Counted from the first letter of the stretch, positions 1-9,294 are shown. The stretch: 64,000 bases of DNA from Cohaesibacter intestini (GCF_003324485.1 NZ_QODK01000003.1:620001-684000); one strand, 5' to 3'. Program-made: numbers and translations. Notes: generated from the sequence alone by a model not told the origin.

Positions 1-1499
1 GTCGCAGGCTCTGTCCCTGCAGGCATTGTCTTCTCACTCGACAGAGAAGTTGAATGGGTGTGTGCAACGCTTGCGGTGGCCACTGTGACGTCTTGGGATT
101 GCTTTGCAACCGAACGCTCAGGCTCGACAGGAGCCGCATCATGCAGCAAGGGTGCTTCGGCGGCAGCTTCCATGTCCAAACCATCAGGGGTCCGGAAAGA
201 AATCGTCGCGGTTCTCAAAACCGGGTCGATCACTTCCAGCGGAGGGATGGGGGCATTGGTTGAATCGAATGCGCCGATGGTGAAGCGCATCTGGTCCGCA
301 TCAACGCCAGCGGCACCCATCGAGTCTGCTTCCATCCGCGCCAAATCTTCATCCGCAAGGGAGGCAGCCAGCGCTTCGATGGCGTCATCATCCAGTGTAG
401 ACCAATCGACCTCACCCGCAGTGATGGCCTCGTCCTCTGCTTGAATCAGATCGCTCTCAGCCAGCGTCTTGGCCATGGCGTCAATGGCGTCCTCATTGAC
501 TGCTGACCAATCGACTTGGCCTGCGGCAAGCGCATCATGATCCATTTGCGCCGAATTTTCCTTGGCCAGCGATCCGGCCAGTGCCTCGATGGCTTCGTCA
601 TCGAGCATTTCCCAGTCATCGCCGCCGAGTTTTTCAAGCAGCGCAAAGTCGCTTTCATTCAGAAAGTCTTCGTTTCCAGACGCGGTTTCAGAGATTGGCG
701 CTTCGGCATCCGTATCAATCTGAGCCTCCGGTGCCACGGGAGTATTGGGCTTCATCGGGGCGTCTTCTGCTTCTTCAAACAAGGAATCGAGTCTCTGTTG
801 CAATGTATCCGGCTCATCAAGGGTCAAAGAGGCGTCAGAGAGATGATCAGACTGGACTTGGTCGGTGGTGACACCTTGTTCAACAGGGTCGATGGAATCC
901 CCTGAAACGGACGTGGCGTCAAGGGCGTTCGGCTGATAGTGGGCATACCAATCCTGCTCCATAGAAGAGACCAGTGTGTCCAGAGTGTCGTTCGTCTTGT
1001 TCGTCATCGCCTGCTGTCCCGTCAAGCTGGGTTCGATCCTGCCTATGCGTTTAATTCGTTGTTTGAGCCCATCCGATAGCCCCGATAGATACGCCATATT
1101 GTGGTAAAGGCGCTCGGCAACCGCTGCTTCACCAAATGAGAGCAAGTGTGACACCAGCACTGGCGGCAAGTCGTGCCGATGGGCAATTGCTTGTCGCTCT
1201 GCCGCCGTTCCCTGCAATATCTGCGTTGTCAGTTCAGCTTCGCCCAAAATGGGCGAGTGTGCAAGTATTGGCATTGCTACGCGTTTGTCGTCACAACAAA
1301 GCAGCGTCAGAACGTCGAGCGGGATATGGTGCGATTTGCAAATGCGGCTGGAAACTTGAATGCGTTCTTCGAGTTGGGCTGAGTTATAGAAGCGATGAAA
1401 CTCCGACGAAAAACGCGCCTGCGTCTTTGCATCAAACCGGCCCGCCGACAAATAAAGAGCGGTGACCGAGGACAAGCTGGTTCTTTCAGAGCTGGTCAT
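1..1499 (-). CDS. DUF2336 domain protein with acidic repeats, cut by left edge
   Basis: An open frame of at least 499 codons runs leftward from ATG 1499 through position 1 without a stop, so the C-terminus is missing. The start is fixed by a stop codon directly before the ATG and a GAGGGG ribosome site 8 nt upstream. Residues 1-150 match the alphaproteobacterial DUF2336 pattern of alpha-helical HEAT-like units (DDKRVAMPILAHSP, then RQAIAHRHDLPP). Residues 165-490 are strongly acidic and hold three 35-residue repeats. No signal peptide or membrane segment is visible, so it is probably cytoplasmic. The biochemical function of the family is unknown; a scaffold or adaptor role is only inference. 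Confidence 0.85.
   Translation of the reverse strand, partial: MTSSERTSLSSVTALYLSAGRFDAKTQARFSSEFHRFYNSAQLEERIQVSSRICKSHHIPLDVLTLLCCDDKRVAMPILAHSPILGEAELTTQILQGTAAERQAIAHRHDLPPVLVSHLLSFGEAAVAERLYHNMAYLSGLSDGLKQRIKRIGRIEPSLTGQQAMTNKTNDTLDTLVSSMEQDWYAHYQPNALDATSVSGDSIDPVEQGVTTDQVQSDHLSDASLTLDEPDTLQQRLDSLFEEAEDAPMKPNTPVAPEAQIDTDAEAPISETASGNEDFLNESDFALLEKLGGDDWEMLDDEAIEALAGSLAKENSAQMDHDALAAGQVDWSAVNEDAIDAMAKTLAESDLIQAEDEAITAGEVDWSTLDDDAIEALAASLADEDLARMEADSMGAAGVDADQMRFTIGAFDSTNAPIPPLEVIDPVLRTATISFRTPDGLDMEAAAEAPLLHDAAPVEPERSVAKQSQDVTVATASVAHTHSTSLSSEKTMPAGTEPA
306..620 (-). repeat. three tandem 35-residue repeats in the DUF2336 protein
   Basis: Three consecutive 105-nt units lie at 620-516, 515-411 and 410-306, read on the minus strand. 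Each unit starts with (V/D)DW, continues with a DDAIEALA-like helix, then SLA-E and ends in AG. Copies differ at many codons, so this is an old protein repeat rather than a recent DNA duplication. Confidence 0.8.
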
Positions 1500-1780
1500 T
1501 TATTTGACCCCTCAATAAATCGAAAGAACAGAGTGCGGCGACGCTTAACCGACATTCACTTGATCCTGAACGCTTGTAATGTGAAATAATCCAACGCGGC
1601 AATCGTGGTCTGCAAACTTTAAATTCTTGTTAACCATGATCAAGACTGGACAATTATCCACCAACCGAACCACAGATAAAACCAAACGCCAGACGCTCGA
1701 CAATCGCGACTTGGAAACTTTGGGCTTCTGAGAAACAATCAAACCGTGCGATTCGATCCAATCGGTTAAGCAAGTATAAC

Positions 1781-2722
1781 TTGGTTGGTCCCGGATCAAC
1801 TATAGGCAAGAGAACCTGTTTGGTTGCAGCATTGATTAGTCAACACAAAATTGCTGGCAAAAGACAAAAGCCACTTGGACGCCTCACGGCAAACAGCATG
1901 ATCATGATTGCCGTTTGTGCAGGCCTTGTTGGATGCACGTCGACGCAAGGAGATCTTGGCCGGCCAGCAAAGAATGGCTTCGCGGAAAGCTTGATGGAGC
2001 TGGGTGGAGAGGCACGGGCCAAGCTTTCAGGTGAGCTTTACTCTGACTTCAACCGTACGGATGAAGAAAAGCTGATGCGTGACAAGGCGTGGATTCTGAT
2101 CCGCCCGCCGCACGCAAAGGATTGGGTATCGCCTAATTTGTGGAATCTCTTTTCCATTCGAGATGTGACGGTTCACGTTCTGACCGAAACCCAGAGGACG
2201 CGTCTGACCAAGGAAGTCGACAGCGCTTTTGAATCGAAAAACTACTATCGCGCCCTTCGAACCGAACAATATGCCTCCCACCATGTGCGATATGATCGGG
2301 TGATAACGGACATAAATCAGGACCGCGAGGCATTTGCTGGCTTCGTACCGGTGGCCGAACGGGTGCTGGAAATGGACCGGCAGCGGATGGCTGCCCTTAG
2401 CCGCCTGTCCGACATGGATCCCCGGCAACTGGAAGATGCCTATGCTCGCGTGGACGAAAATCGACGATTTATTGGCTGGGTCTGGCGGGCGCTGCAATAT
2501 CGTATGCGCGCCTATGCCTATGCGATCAAGAGACTCGAAGTCGAAACCCCTTCGCCCAAGGTGGCGGATGCTAGCCGCGCTTTGAAACGTCTTGAAGAGG
2601 ATTTCCAGCGTCAGAATGGGGCAATGGATGCCGCGCCGAACGATCCTGATGCCTCAGCAGAGCGACGGTCACGTTACAGCCGTCGCCAATGGGCCAAGGA
2701 TGATCCCAATCTGGTGAAATAG
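1781..2722 (+). CDS. unknown predicted lipoprotein
   Basis: The reading frame encodes a basic stretch, a hydrophobic segment and a lipobox (AGLVGC, followed by TST), so the mature protein is probably lipid-anchored on the periplasmic face. The rest (about 260 residues) is charged and helical and I do not recognise a domain. The start is uncertain: TTG 1781 is the longest, in-frame TTG codons occur near 1820 and 1832, and ATG 1898 would remove the positively charged n-region. None has a strong ribosome site. It converges with the DUF1254-type gene, with only 35 bp between the stops. Confidence 0.7.
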   Translation: MVGPGSTIGKRTCLVAALISQHKIAGKRQKPLGRLTANSMIMIAVCAGLVGCTSTQGDLGRPAKNGFAESLMELGGEARAKLSGELYSDFNRTDEEKLMRDKAWILIRPPHAKDWVSPNLWNLFSIRDVTVHVLTETQRTRLTKEVDSAFESKNYYRALRTEQYASHHVRYDRVITDINQDREAFAGFVPVAERVLEMDRQRMAALSRLSDMDPRQLEDAYARVDENRRFIGWVWRALQYRMRAYAYAIKRLEVETPSPKVADASRALKRLEEDFQRQNGAMDAAPNDPDASAERRSRYSRRQWAKDDPNLVK

Positions 2723-2757
2723 GGAGCCGGATCGGATTTGGCACGGGTCGGTGCTGG

Positions 2758-3318
2758 TTACTGCCCGGCCTCGGTTTCCCAGAGTGGTTCACAAGACACA
2801 AGGCGCATTGCCTCGGTGAGGCGCGCACGTTCCTTTTCATCATCAACGAAGCCACGCAGCAGCAAAAGCCCCTTATCGTCGTTGGCTTGAATGACAATGG
2901 TCGTGTCGTCGATCAGATCACGGCGCTCGCTGAGCAGACGATATTGCCCCTTTGTGCCTAGGATCACATTGATATTCGGGCCAGACACTTCGTTTGTCAG
3001 GCTATATTGGCTGCGGCCATAGCGGTCGAGATAATTGAGGCTCCAGAAGTCGGTTTGCAGATCCCCTTTCATGGCGATCGGTGCACCCGAAATGTCGGTT
3101 CGGCAAAGACCATAGACAAAGGTCGGGTCGAGATCGTCCGACAAGGCAACCGCCTCATGAGGGTCGGAGATAACCAACACCCGGTGCATCGGACCCATGG
3201 TCAGAACCCGGTGCCAGATATCATTGATCGAATAATAGGGAAGGGCGAAAATGGTCCCGATGTGAATGAGCACACCGGTCAGGAGTGCCGCTGCCAGGAC
3301 ATAGAGAACGCGGATCAT
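2758..3318 (-). CDS. DUF1254-type membrane-anchored protein
   Basis: The product has one N-terminal membrane helix (about residues 3-25) and a beta-rich domain of the DUF1254 kind, with FVYGLCRTDISG and the DRYGRSQYS segment. The start at 3318 is chosen because its ATGA overlaps the stop of the upstream DUF1214 gene and a GGTGAG site lies 8-10 nt before it; an in-frame ATG at 3333 is an alternative. DUF1254 and DUF1214 domains often occur as a pair or a fusion, and here they are two translationally coupled genes. Function unknown; envelope location is inferred from the anchor. Confidence 0.75.
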   Translation of the reverse strand: MIRVLYVLAAALLTGVLIHIGTIFALPYYSINDIWHRVLTMGPMHRVLVISDPHEAVALSDDLDPTFVYGLCRTDISGAPIAMKGDLQTDFWSLNYLDRYGRSQYSLTNEVSGPNINVILGTKGQYRLLSERRDLIDDTTIVIQANDDKGLLLLRGFVDDEKERARLTEAMRLVSCEPLWETEAGQ

Positions 3319-3890
3319 TGGCAACTCACCCATGCAATCTTTGGCAACTCGATTTCGCCCAATCCGACTCCCGTTGTCAGCGACGTCTGATAGAGTCGCA
3401 AAACCAGCGAGTAGGATCCCACCGGATTGGTCATCAACCAGTTGCCACCCATGGCATCGGGCCCGGTCGTTACCTCAAATTCCTGCCCACTCAGCCAAGC
3501 CACATTGCGGCTGTGAACGCTGTAGCGCAGAGAGGGATTGTCAATCAGCTCCCCCTTTTCTGTCAGGACGGAAAGGCTCCAAAGTCGCGCGGGTAGATGT
3601 CCTCCGCGGATGTCATACTGGCACGCACCATCAAGCGGCGTGCCGTCGTCATCGCTGGTGGCAACAAAAACCAGACCCTCTCCGGCACCCATTGGCACCG
3701 AGCCACGGCGGGCCTGATCGGCGATTGTGTAGGGATTGGCATCCGGTCCGATGGAGTTTGGCCAAGAACGCCAAGCCCCCACCTTGAGTTGCTCCAACTG
3801 ATCGGCATTGTTGACCGCAAAGAAGGCGCTGCCTGTGCCCAGACCCGCCGCAACGACGATGAACAGAAGTATGTCCCTCAACAACAACAC
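3315..3890 (-). CDS. DUF1214 domain protein
   Basis: This 191-residue protein has an N-terminal hydrophobic segment (residues 4-28) followed by a DUF1214-type domain ending in the typical GSYSLVLRLYQT segment. The longest frame starts with GTG 3890, preceded by AAGGA about 10 nt away; TTG codons just inside are possible alternatives. It is the first gene of a two-gene unit with the DUF1254-type gene and lies about 200 bp downstream of the class A PBP gene on the same strand. The 200-bp gap (3891-4090) shows no gene. Role unknown, envelope-associated by inference. Confidence 0.75.
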   Translation of the reverse strand: MLLLRDILLFIVVAAGLGTGSAFFAVNNADQLEQLKVGAWRSWPNSIGPDANPYTIADQARRGSVPMGAGEGLVFVATSDDDGTPLDGACQYDIRGGHLPARLWSLSVLTEKGELIDNPSLRYSVHSRNVAWLSGQEFEVTTGPDAMGGNWLMTNPVGSYSLVLRLYQTSLTTGVGLGEIELPKIAWVSCQ

Positions 3891-4090
3891 GCCATACGAT
3901 CCTTGCAGCGCTCCGCGAATGTCATTCTGACCTGTAGATCAGAATCCTGTTTCATGCCCGGGCATTAACCCGGCAAGAGTTTCAGTTCACATCCGTACAG
4001 GGATTTGCCGAAAGGTCAATTGGTGATTGGGAATAATGCGCAAAAGACTACGTGCAATTCAAGAGTTTGTGCCCGAAAAGTGCAGGTGTG

Positions 4091-6346
4091 TCAGTTGTTT
4101 TTCCAGTTGGCCTGCAGGTCGATGAGGCCACTTTGCGTCGGGGACTTCATCGGGATCAGGCCACTGAGTTTTTGCCGTCCACCCACGAAGCTGCTGGCTT
4201 GAGGAGTTGGCGAAGACTTCAGCTTTTGCGCTTCAGTTGAGCGGAACAAGCCCGAAAGCGTGTCAAGTTGCTTGACCACATCGGGACTCAGACGCTGGTT
4301 GCCGCGCTTGGTCTTGAGATCCTTGATCCGCCCGCCAGCGGCTAGCTGAATGGCGCTGTTGTGCTTCTGTAGACTATCCGCGTCATCGACGAAAGGCAGG
4401 GGCTTCAAGGCAATCTGCTGATGGGCGGCGCTCATGATGGCCTGCCAGGTCATAGCTGGCAGGCGCCCGCCGGTATTGCCTCTATAGGCCGAGGAGTTGT
4501 TGTCATTGCCGAACCAGACAGCGGCAGAATAGTTTCCGGTGAAGCCACAGAACCAGGCATCCTTATAACCGGTTGTCGTACCCGTTTTGCCCGCTGCCCG
4601 AATGCCCGGCAATTGTGCCCGTCTCCCGGTGCCGCTTTCAACCACCGTGACCAGCATCTGATTCATTCGAGCAATGGCTTCTTCCGGGATCACCTGCTCG
4701 ATCTTGACGTCACGCTTGCGATCAAAGATGACCCGGCCTTTGCTATCGAGCATCTGCAGCACGGCATGCGGTTCAGACTTTTTGCCACCATTGGCAAACA
4801 CCGCATAGGCCGTTGCCATTTCCATGACCGTAACCTCGGCTGCCCCCAACGGCAACGAGCGGGTGATCAACAATTCGGACTTGATCCCCATCTTGTGTGC
4901 AGTCTCGACTATCTTGTCGCGGCCAATCGCCTGTGCCAGTCGAACCGGCACTGTGTTGATTGATCGTTTGAGGGCATTGGTCAGGGTGACCGGGCCGGCA
5001 TAGCTGCGGCCATAGTTACGCACCGACCAGTCACCAATGGTCAGCGGAGCATCCTGAATGACGGATTTCGGTGTATAGCCATTCATCATGGCCGTCGTAT
5101 AGACAAAGGGTTTGAAAGAAGAACCAGGTTGTCGTTTGGCATCGGTTGCGCGGTTGAACTGGCTCTTGCCATAATCGCGACCACCGACAATCGCCACCAC
5201 GGCACCATTCGGCTCCATCAGGACGGCTGCACCTTCGGTTACACCAACCTGTTTGCCATTTTCACGCAAAACGCGCTTGACCGCCTGTTCTGACTGCTTC
5301 TGCAAGGTCATATCGATCGAGGTCTTGACGGTCAGAACCCGGTGCTGACTACCCGCCAGTCGTTTGACCTCGTCAAAGGCCCAATCAAGGAAATGATTTG
5401 GTGTTTCCGCGTCATTCTTGTCAATCGGTGTTGCTGGATCACGCAAGGCGCCAACGATCTGACCCTCTGTCATGAAGCCAGCCTGAACCATATTGATCAG
5501 CACTTCCTTGGCGCGGGCACGGGCCCGTGGCAAATTGACATGCGGGGCATATTTGGTCGGCGCTTTGAACAGGCCTGCCAGCATCGCCGATTCTGCCAAA
5601 GTCAGATCCTTGGCCGATTTGCCGAAATAGAATTCTGCCGCCGCCGCAATGCCGTAAGCGCCGCCACCCATATAGGCGCGGTCAAGATAAAGCTTGAGGA
5701 TCTCTCGTTTCGTCAGATGGGTTTCCAGCCACAGAGACAAAAAGGCCTCATCGATTTTGCGTTTCAGTGTTCGTTCGTTGGTTAGGAAAATATTCTTAGC
5801 CAACTGTTGCGTAAGGGTCGAGCCGCCCTGAACCACGCCGCCTGCGCGGGCATTTTCGACCATCGCGCGGGCAAGACCGAAGAAATCGATGCCGAAATGT
5901 TCGAAGAATCTTCGGTCCTCGGTCGCAAGAACCGCCTTGATGAAATGGTCCGGCAGGTCCTGCAATTCAAAGGAATCATCCTGCAAAATACCGCGGGTGC
6001 CGATTTCATTGCCAAAGCGATCAAGGAAGGTAACGGCATAGTCTTCCTGAGCTGGCAAACCATTCTCGGTCAGCTCGAAATTCGAAATTGCAAGGGAAAG
6101 GGCGAAAATCGAGCCGAACACCGCCATCGTCAAGCCACCGGACAGGGCCTGAACCAGCCAGAATTTCCAGCCATTGACCGAGAAGCGGCGCATGAAGCTG
6201 TTGCTGGTGTCGATGAAGCGTCCCAGCATGCCCCAGAAGTGGTAGACAGCTGTATCGATCAGGGCATCAAACGCCAAAAGCTTGGTCTTAAGCTTGGTTT
6301 TTGTCCTATTTTGATACGGATCGCGCAACATTCGGGGCAACTTCAC
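4091..6346 (-). CDS. class A penicillin-binding protein (PBP1A family)
   Basis: A bifunctional peptidoglycan synthase: a glycosyltransferase polymerises lipid II and a transpeptidase cross-links stem peptides in the periplasm. A long cytoplasmic N-terminus precedes one membrane helix (about 61-88). The GT51 domain shows the catalytic EDRRFFEH motif (Glu143) and GGSTLTQQ (174-181). The transpeptidase shows SSFK (409-412, nucleophile Ser409), SIN (462-464) and KTGT (587-590). All active-site motifs are intact, and 751 residues is normal for the family. The longest frame begins with GTG 6346; ATG 6331 is an alternative, and neither has a strong ribosome site. Monocistronic by its surroundings. 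Confidence 0.92.
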   Translation of the reverse strand: MKLPRMLRDPYQNRTKTKLKTKLLAFDALIDTAVYHFWGMLGRFIDTSNSFMRRFSVNGWKFWLVQALSGGLTMAVFGSIFALSLAISNFELTENGLPAQEDYAVTFLDRFGNEIGTRGILQDDSFELQDLPDHFIKAVLATEDRRFFEHFGIDFFGLARAMVENARAGGVVQGGSTLTQQLAKNIFLTNERTLKRKIDEAFLSLWLETHLTKREILKLYLDRAYMGGGAYGIAAAAEFYFGKSAKDLTLAESAMLAGLFKAPTKYAPHVNLPRARARAKEVLINMVQAGFMTEGQIVGALRDPATPIDKNDAETPNHFLDWAFDEVKRLAGSQHRVLTVKTSIDMTLQKQSEQAVKRVLRENGKQVGVTEGAAVLMEPNGAVVAIVGGRDYGKSQFNRATDAKRQPGSSFKPFVYTTAMMNGYTPKSVIQDAPLTIGDWSVRNYGRSYAGPVTLTNALKRSINTVPVRLAQAIGRDKIVETAHKMGIKSELLITRSLPLGAAEVTVMEMATAYAVFANGGKKSEPHAVLQMLDSKGRVIFDRKRDVKIEQVIPEEAIARMNQMLVTVVESGTGRRAQLPGIRAAGKTGTTTGYKDAWFCGFTGNYSAAVWFGNDNNSSAYRGNTGGRLPAMTWQAIMSAAHQQIALKPLPFVDDADSLQKHNSAIQLAAGGRIKDLKTKRGNQRLSPDVVKQLDTLSGLFRSTEAQKLKSSPTPQASSFVGGRQKLSGLIPMKSPTQSGLIDLQANWKNN

Positions 6347-6528
6347 TGAGGTTTAAAAGTTTAGGTATGAGTTTTTTCATATTTGGGGGGTGCTGTGCAA
6401 GCCTGATGCCAAGCAAACGCAAAAGAAATCTCTCAAGTGGGAAATCAGACCCTAAAAGCCTTCCTCCCTTGACAGTCAAAGCAAAGCGGGCCAGTCATCA
6501 GAGCTGACCGAAAACAGGACTTTCATCC

Positions 6529-7050
6529 ATGACAGATTCCAACGATTTCCTGACACCTGCATCCAAGGCCGACGCTGAGACCAAACCGTTCTGGCAGCGA
6601 AAAAGCCTGTCGGAAATGTCAAAAGCGGAATGGGAATCGCTTTGCGATGGCTGCGGCCGCTGCTGTTTGAACAAGCTTGAGGACTGGGACACTGGCGAGA
6701 TCATCTGGACCAACATTGCCTGCACGTTGCTGGATGATCAGACCTGCCGCTGCAAGGATTATGACAACCGGCTGGAAACCGTGCCCGATTGCGTGCCACT
6801 GAATGTCGAGAAGGTGCAAAGTCTATCCTGGTTACCACCCACTTGCGCCTATCGCCTGCTCGATGAGGGCTTTGACCTTTATTGGTGGCATCCCTTGGTA
6901 TCCCGCGATCCCGATAGCATCCATCAGGCTGGCATTTCGGTGCGCGACAAGGTGGTGTCAGAAGATGGAATGGCGGTAGAGGAATATGAGCAGCATGTGG
7001 TTTTTTGGCCCGGATTCGAAGACGACGAGCCACCAAAGCCACTCAAGTGA
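6529..7050 (+). CDS. YcgN/YkgJ-type cysteine-cluster protein (UPF0260)
   Basis: The 173-residue protein carries the CDGCGRCC cluster near residue 41 and further cysteines ([25 protein letters not shown]), the pattern of the UPF0260/YcgN group within the YkgJ-like Fe-S or zinc cluster family. The end (WPGFEDDEP) is also typical. A CAGGAC site stands before ATG 6529. The family's role is not established; metal binding is inferred from the cysteines. It is the last gene before the candidate sRNA and the GTA cluster. Confidence 0.85.
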   Translation: MTDSNDFLTPASKADAETKPFWQRKSLSEMSKAEWESLCDGCGRCCLNKLEDWDTGEIIWTNIACTLLDDQTCRCKDYDNRLETVPDCVPLNVEKVQSLSWLPPTCAYRLLDEGFDLYWWHPLVSRDPDSIHQAGISVRDKVVSEDGMAVEEYEQHVVFWPGFEDDEPPKPLK

Positions 7051-7144
7051 GTGATTGGTTGTATTTGTTTGAAAAGTAAAGTCTTGAAATTGCAAGATAA
7101 ATTGATTACTCAATTTAAAAATACAACTTTAACGATTATTATTG

Positions 7145-7173
7145 TTGACATGCGAACGCAGGTCGTATAGACA
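7145..7173 (+). promoter_or_regulatory. candidate sigma-70 promoter of the sRNA
   Basis: TTGACA (7145-7150) is followed by TATAGA (7166-7171, 15-bp spacer) or TAGACA (7168-7173, 17-bp spacer). A start of transcription near 7178-7180 would produce a transcript of about 100 nt that ends at the terminator at 7252-7277. Confidence 0.45.
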
Positions 7174-7177
7174 TTAG

Positions 7178-7277
7178 GTACAGTCGGAGAGGTGCGAGAG
7201 TTCACCACTCTGAGCTGTTTGGATTGCGTTGATCCGCAATCATTCGAACAACCGCGCCCCCTAGGTGCGGTTTTTTT
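7178..7277 (+). ncRNA. candidate structured small RNA before the GTA cluster
   Basis: The stretch between the promoter-like motifs and a rho-independent terminator folds well. It contains an AGAGGTG...CACCACTCT hairpin (about 7189-7211), a perfect 7-bp hairpin GATTGCG/CGCAATC (7222-7228 with 7235-7241) and the terminator. No convincing reading frame is present. The remainder of the 320-bp gap (7051-7144 and 7278-7370) is AT-rich leader without a recognised gene. It could instead be a leader or an attenuated upstream part of the GTA transcript. Confidence 0.5.
7252..7277 (+). terminator. rho-independent terminator
   Basis: CCGCGCC (7252-7258) pairs with GGTGCGG (7264-7270, one G-U pair) around a 5-nt loop and is followed by seven T (7271-7277). 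It lies about 90 bp before the first GTA gene. Confidence 0.75.
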
Positions 7278-7370
7278 GTGGCTACGCTCTGGATCTCCGG
7301 GACGGTGCTGAGCATGGCTCGCGCCGGACAGCGGGGCGGTGGGGCAAAGGGCGCTATATCAGGAACATGC

Positions 7371-7958
7371 ATGAGCAAGAAGAGGTCGGACGAACGAGAC
7401 TGGCAAGCCATTCGGCGTGCCTGGGAGGTTGGCGACAAGCCTGTGGCCCAGATTGCACAAGCATTTGGGGTTCATCGCGACACGATCTATCGGCGGGCAA
7501 AAGTCTGGCGGCAGGACGCAGCGGACCAGACATCTCAAAAGGAGACCCAAAAACAGCCAAGACGGGCCTCCGCACGAGGACAAAAGACAAAAGCCGCCAG
7601 CGCAGAGGCGCAGGACCATCTGACCATGGTACAGCGGCTGTTCAACGCGACGGACCAGCAGATCCGCCATCTCGAACAGCAGCATGAAAGCGGAGAGGCT
7701 GCGTTCGATGAAAAAGAAGCCCGTATGCTAGGCACCATTGCCCGAACGCTTGACAAAATCATGGATCTGACAAGTCAAAAACCCGCCGAGAGCGACGGGG
7801 ATGGAGAGAGCGTCAAATCAAACAAAGCCGGAGACAAAGTCAATGAGCGAAGTGAAGAGCAACTCGATCTTGACCGCCTCCGCCAAGACCTTGCGCAGCG
7901 CCTTGATCGATTGCAGCAAAGCGGATCGGGCCCAATTTCTGGCGAGCCTGTCGATTGA
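7371..7958 (+). CDS. GTA g1: small terminase subunit
   Basis: The first gene of the RcGTA-like cluster. Residues 1-45 form a helix-turn-helix (QIAQAFGVHRDTIYRRA) as in phage small terminases, which bind DNA and hand it to the large subunit for packaging. The remaining roughly 150 residues are charged and helical, suiting an oligomerisation or coiled region. ATG 7371 is chosen over longer frames because AGGA lies 7 nt upstream and similarity to HTH proteins begins there. It overlaps the large terminase gene by over 100 nt. In GTAs the packaging enzyme takes random host DNA, so this subunit is expected to lack sequence specificity (known of the family, not visible here). Confidence 0.75.
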   Translation: MSKKRSDERDWQAIRRAWEVGDKPVAQIAQAFGVHRDTIYRRAKVWRQDAADQTSQKETQKQPRRASARGQKTKAASAEAQDHLTMVQRLFNATDQQIRHLEQQHESGEAAFDEKEARMLGTIARTLDKIMDLTSQKPAESDGDGESVKSNKAGDKVNERSEEQLDLDRLRQDLAQRLDRLQQSGSGPISGEPVD

Positions 7959-9204
7959 TGAACTCAATGCTTTACTGAGTGACTGGGAAATCTGGGCCCG
8001 GCCCGACCAACTGCCTCCCCAAGGCGACTGGACCACATGGCTGGTAATGGGAGGTCGAGGCGCTGGCAAAACCCGCACCGGGGCAGAATGGATCAAGGCG
8101 CTGGCATTGGGGCGCGCACCCTTTGCGTCCCAGCCCCATGGGCGCATTGCTCTGGTGGGGGAAACCCTGGGCGATGCACGCGAGGTGATGGTAGAGGGTG
8201 TTTCCGGCCTCTTGGCCATTCATACCAGAGACGAGCGGCCCACATGGCACGCGACGCGACGTCGGCTCGAATGGCCGAATGGCGCGATTGCCCAGACCTT
8301 CTCGGCGGAAGACCCGGAAAGCCTGCGCGGGCCGCAATTTGACGCCGCATGGGGCGACGAACTTGCCAAATGGCGTCAGGCAGACGCCACATGGGACATG
8401 TTGCAGTTTGGTTTGAGATTGGGGGAGCGCCCTCGTCAGATCGTCACGACCACACCACGCCCAACCGCTTTACTCAAGCGCCTTCTGAAGGACCCGCGCA
8501 CCGTGACAAGCCATGCGCCGACCAAGGCCAACTTGGCCAATCTGGCACCTGGCTTTCTCGACACCATCGTCAGCCGCTATCAGGGCTCGCGTCTGGGGCG
8601 ACAGGAACTTGATGGCGAATTGATCGAGGAACGGGCGGATGCGCTCTGGCAGCGTGAGCAGCTCGACCGTTTGCGCGTCGAGAGGCCACCGGACGCACTG
8701 GAGCGGGTCATCGTCGCGATTGACCCACCAGCCACGTCAACCAAGCAAGCCGATGCCTGTGGCATCGTCGCCGCAGGTCTCGATACAGCTGGTCATGCCT
8801 ACATTCTAAAAGATGCCTCGGAAGGGCAACTCAGCCCAACCGCCTGGGCCAACAAAGCGATTGGCCTGTACAAGCGACTGCAGGCCGATTGTGTGCTGGC
8901 CGAAGTCAATCAAGGCGGGGAAATGGTCACGACCATTCTGGCCAATATCGATCCTAGCGTGCCTGTGCGCACGGTCCATGCAAGTCGGGGAAAGTATCTG
9001 CGTGCCGAACCGGTCTCTGCTCTTTATGAGCAGGGCAGGGTGCGCCATGTCGGCAATCTGTCAGAACTGGAAGACGAAATGTGTGACTTTGGCGTCAATG
9101 GCCTGTCCGATGGACGCAGTCCTGACCGGTTGGATGCCATGGTCTGGGCGGTCACCCATCTTTGCCTCACCGGGCAGGCTCAGCCAAAAGTCAGAACCAT
9201 CTGA
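7843..9204 (+). CDS. GTA g2: large terminase ATPase/nuclease
   Basis: The motor that packages DNA into GTA heads. A Walker A motif GGRGAGKT (residues 70-77) and a Walker B-like segment AAWGDELAKW lie in the N-terminal ATPase half; the C-terminal half has the RNase H-like nuclease pattern (VIVAIDPPATS, VLAEVNQGGEMV, DRLDAMVWA). ATG 7843 is preferred to ATG 7801 because GGAG precedes it at a suitable distance and the protein then has 453 residues, normal for GTA g2. It overlaps g1 in another frame, implying translational coupling. All key residues appear intact. Confidence 0.92.
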   Translation: MSEVKSNSILTASAKTLRSALIDCSKADRAQFLASLSIDELNALLSDWEIWARPDQLPPQGDWTTWLVMGGRGAGKTRTGAEWIKALALGRAPFASQPHGRIALVGETLGDAREVMVEGVSGLLAIHTRDERPTWHATRRRLEWPNGAIAQTFSAEDPESLRGPQFDAAWGDELAKWRQADATWDMLQFGLRLGERPRQIVTTTPRPTALLKRLLKDPRTVTSHAPTKANLANLAPGFLDTIVSRYQGSRLGRQELDGELIEERADALWQREQLDRLRVERPPDALERVIVAIDPPATSTKQADACGIVAAGLDTAGHAYILKDASEGQLSPTAWANKAIGLYKRLQADCVLAEVNQGGEMVTTILANIDPSVPVRTVHASRGKYLRAEPVSALYEQGRVRHVGNLSELEDEMCDFGVNGLSDGRSPDRLDAMVWAVTHLCLTGQAQPKVRTI

Positions 9205-9294
9205 GCCATTTGAGGCTCGCCCAAGTCTGCCCTCTGCATCGATCCGGTCGATGGTGGAGAACAGCAAAATCCATTCAAACAAAAGGAAGCGCGC

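Noticed and set aside
1136-1465. 109-codon plus-strand frame
   Set aside because: Lies opposite the N-terminal DUF2336 domain, which is clearly the coding strand.
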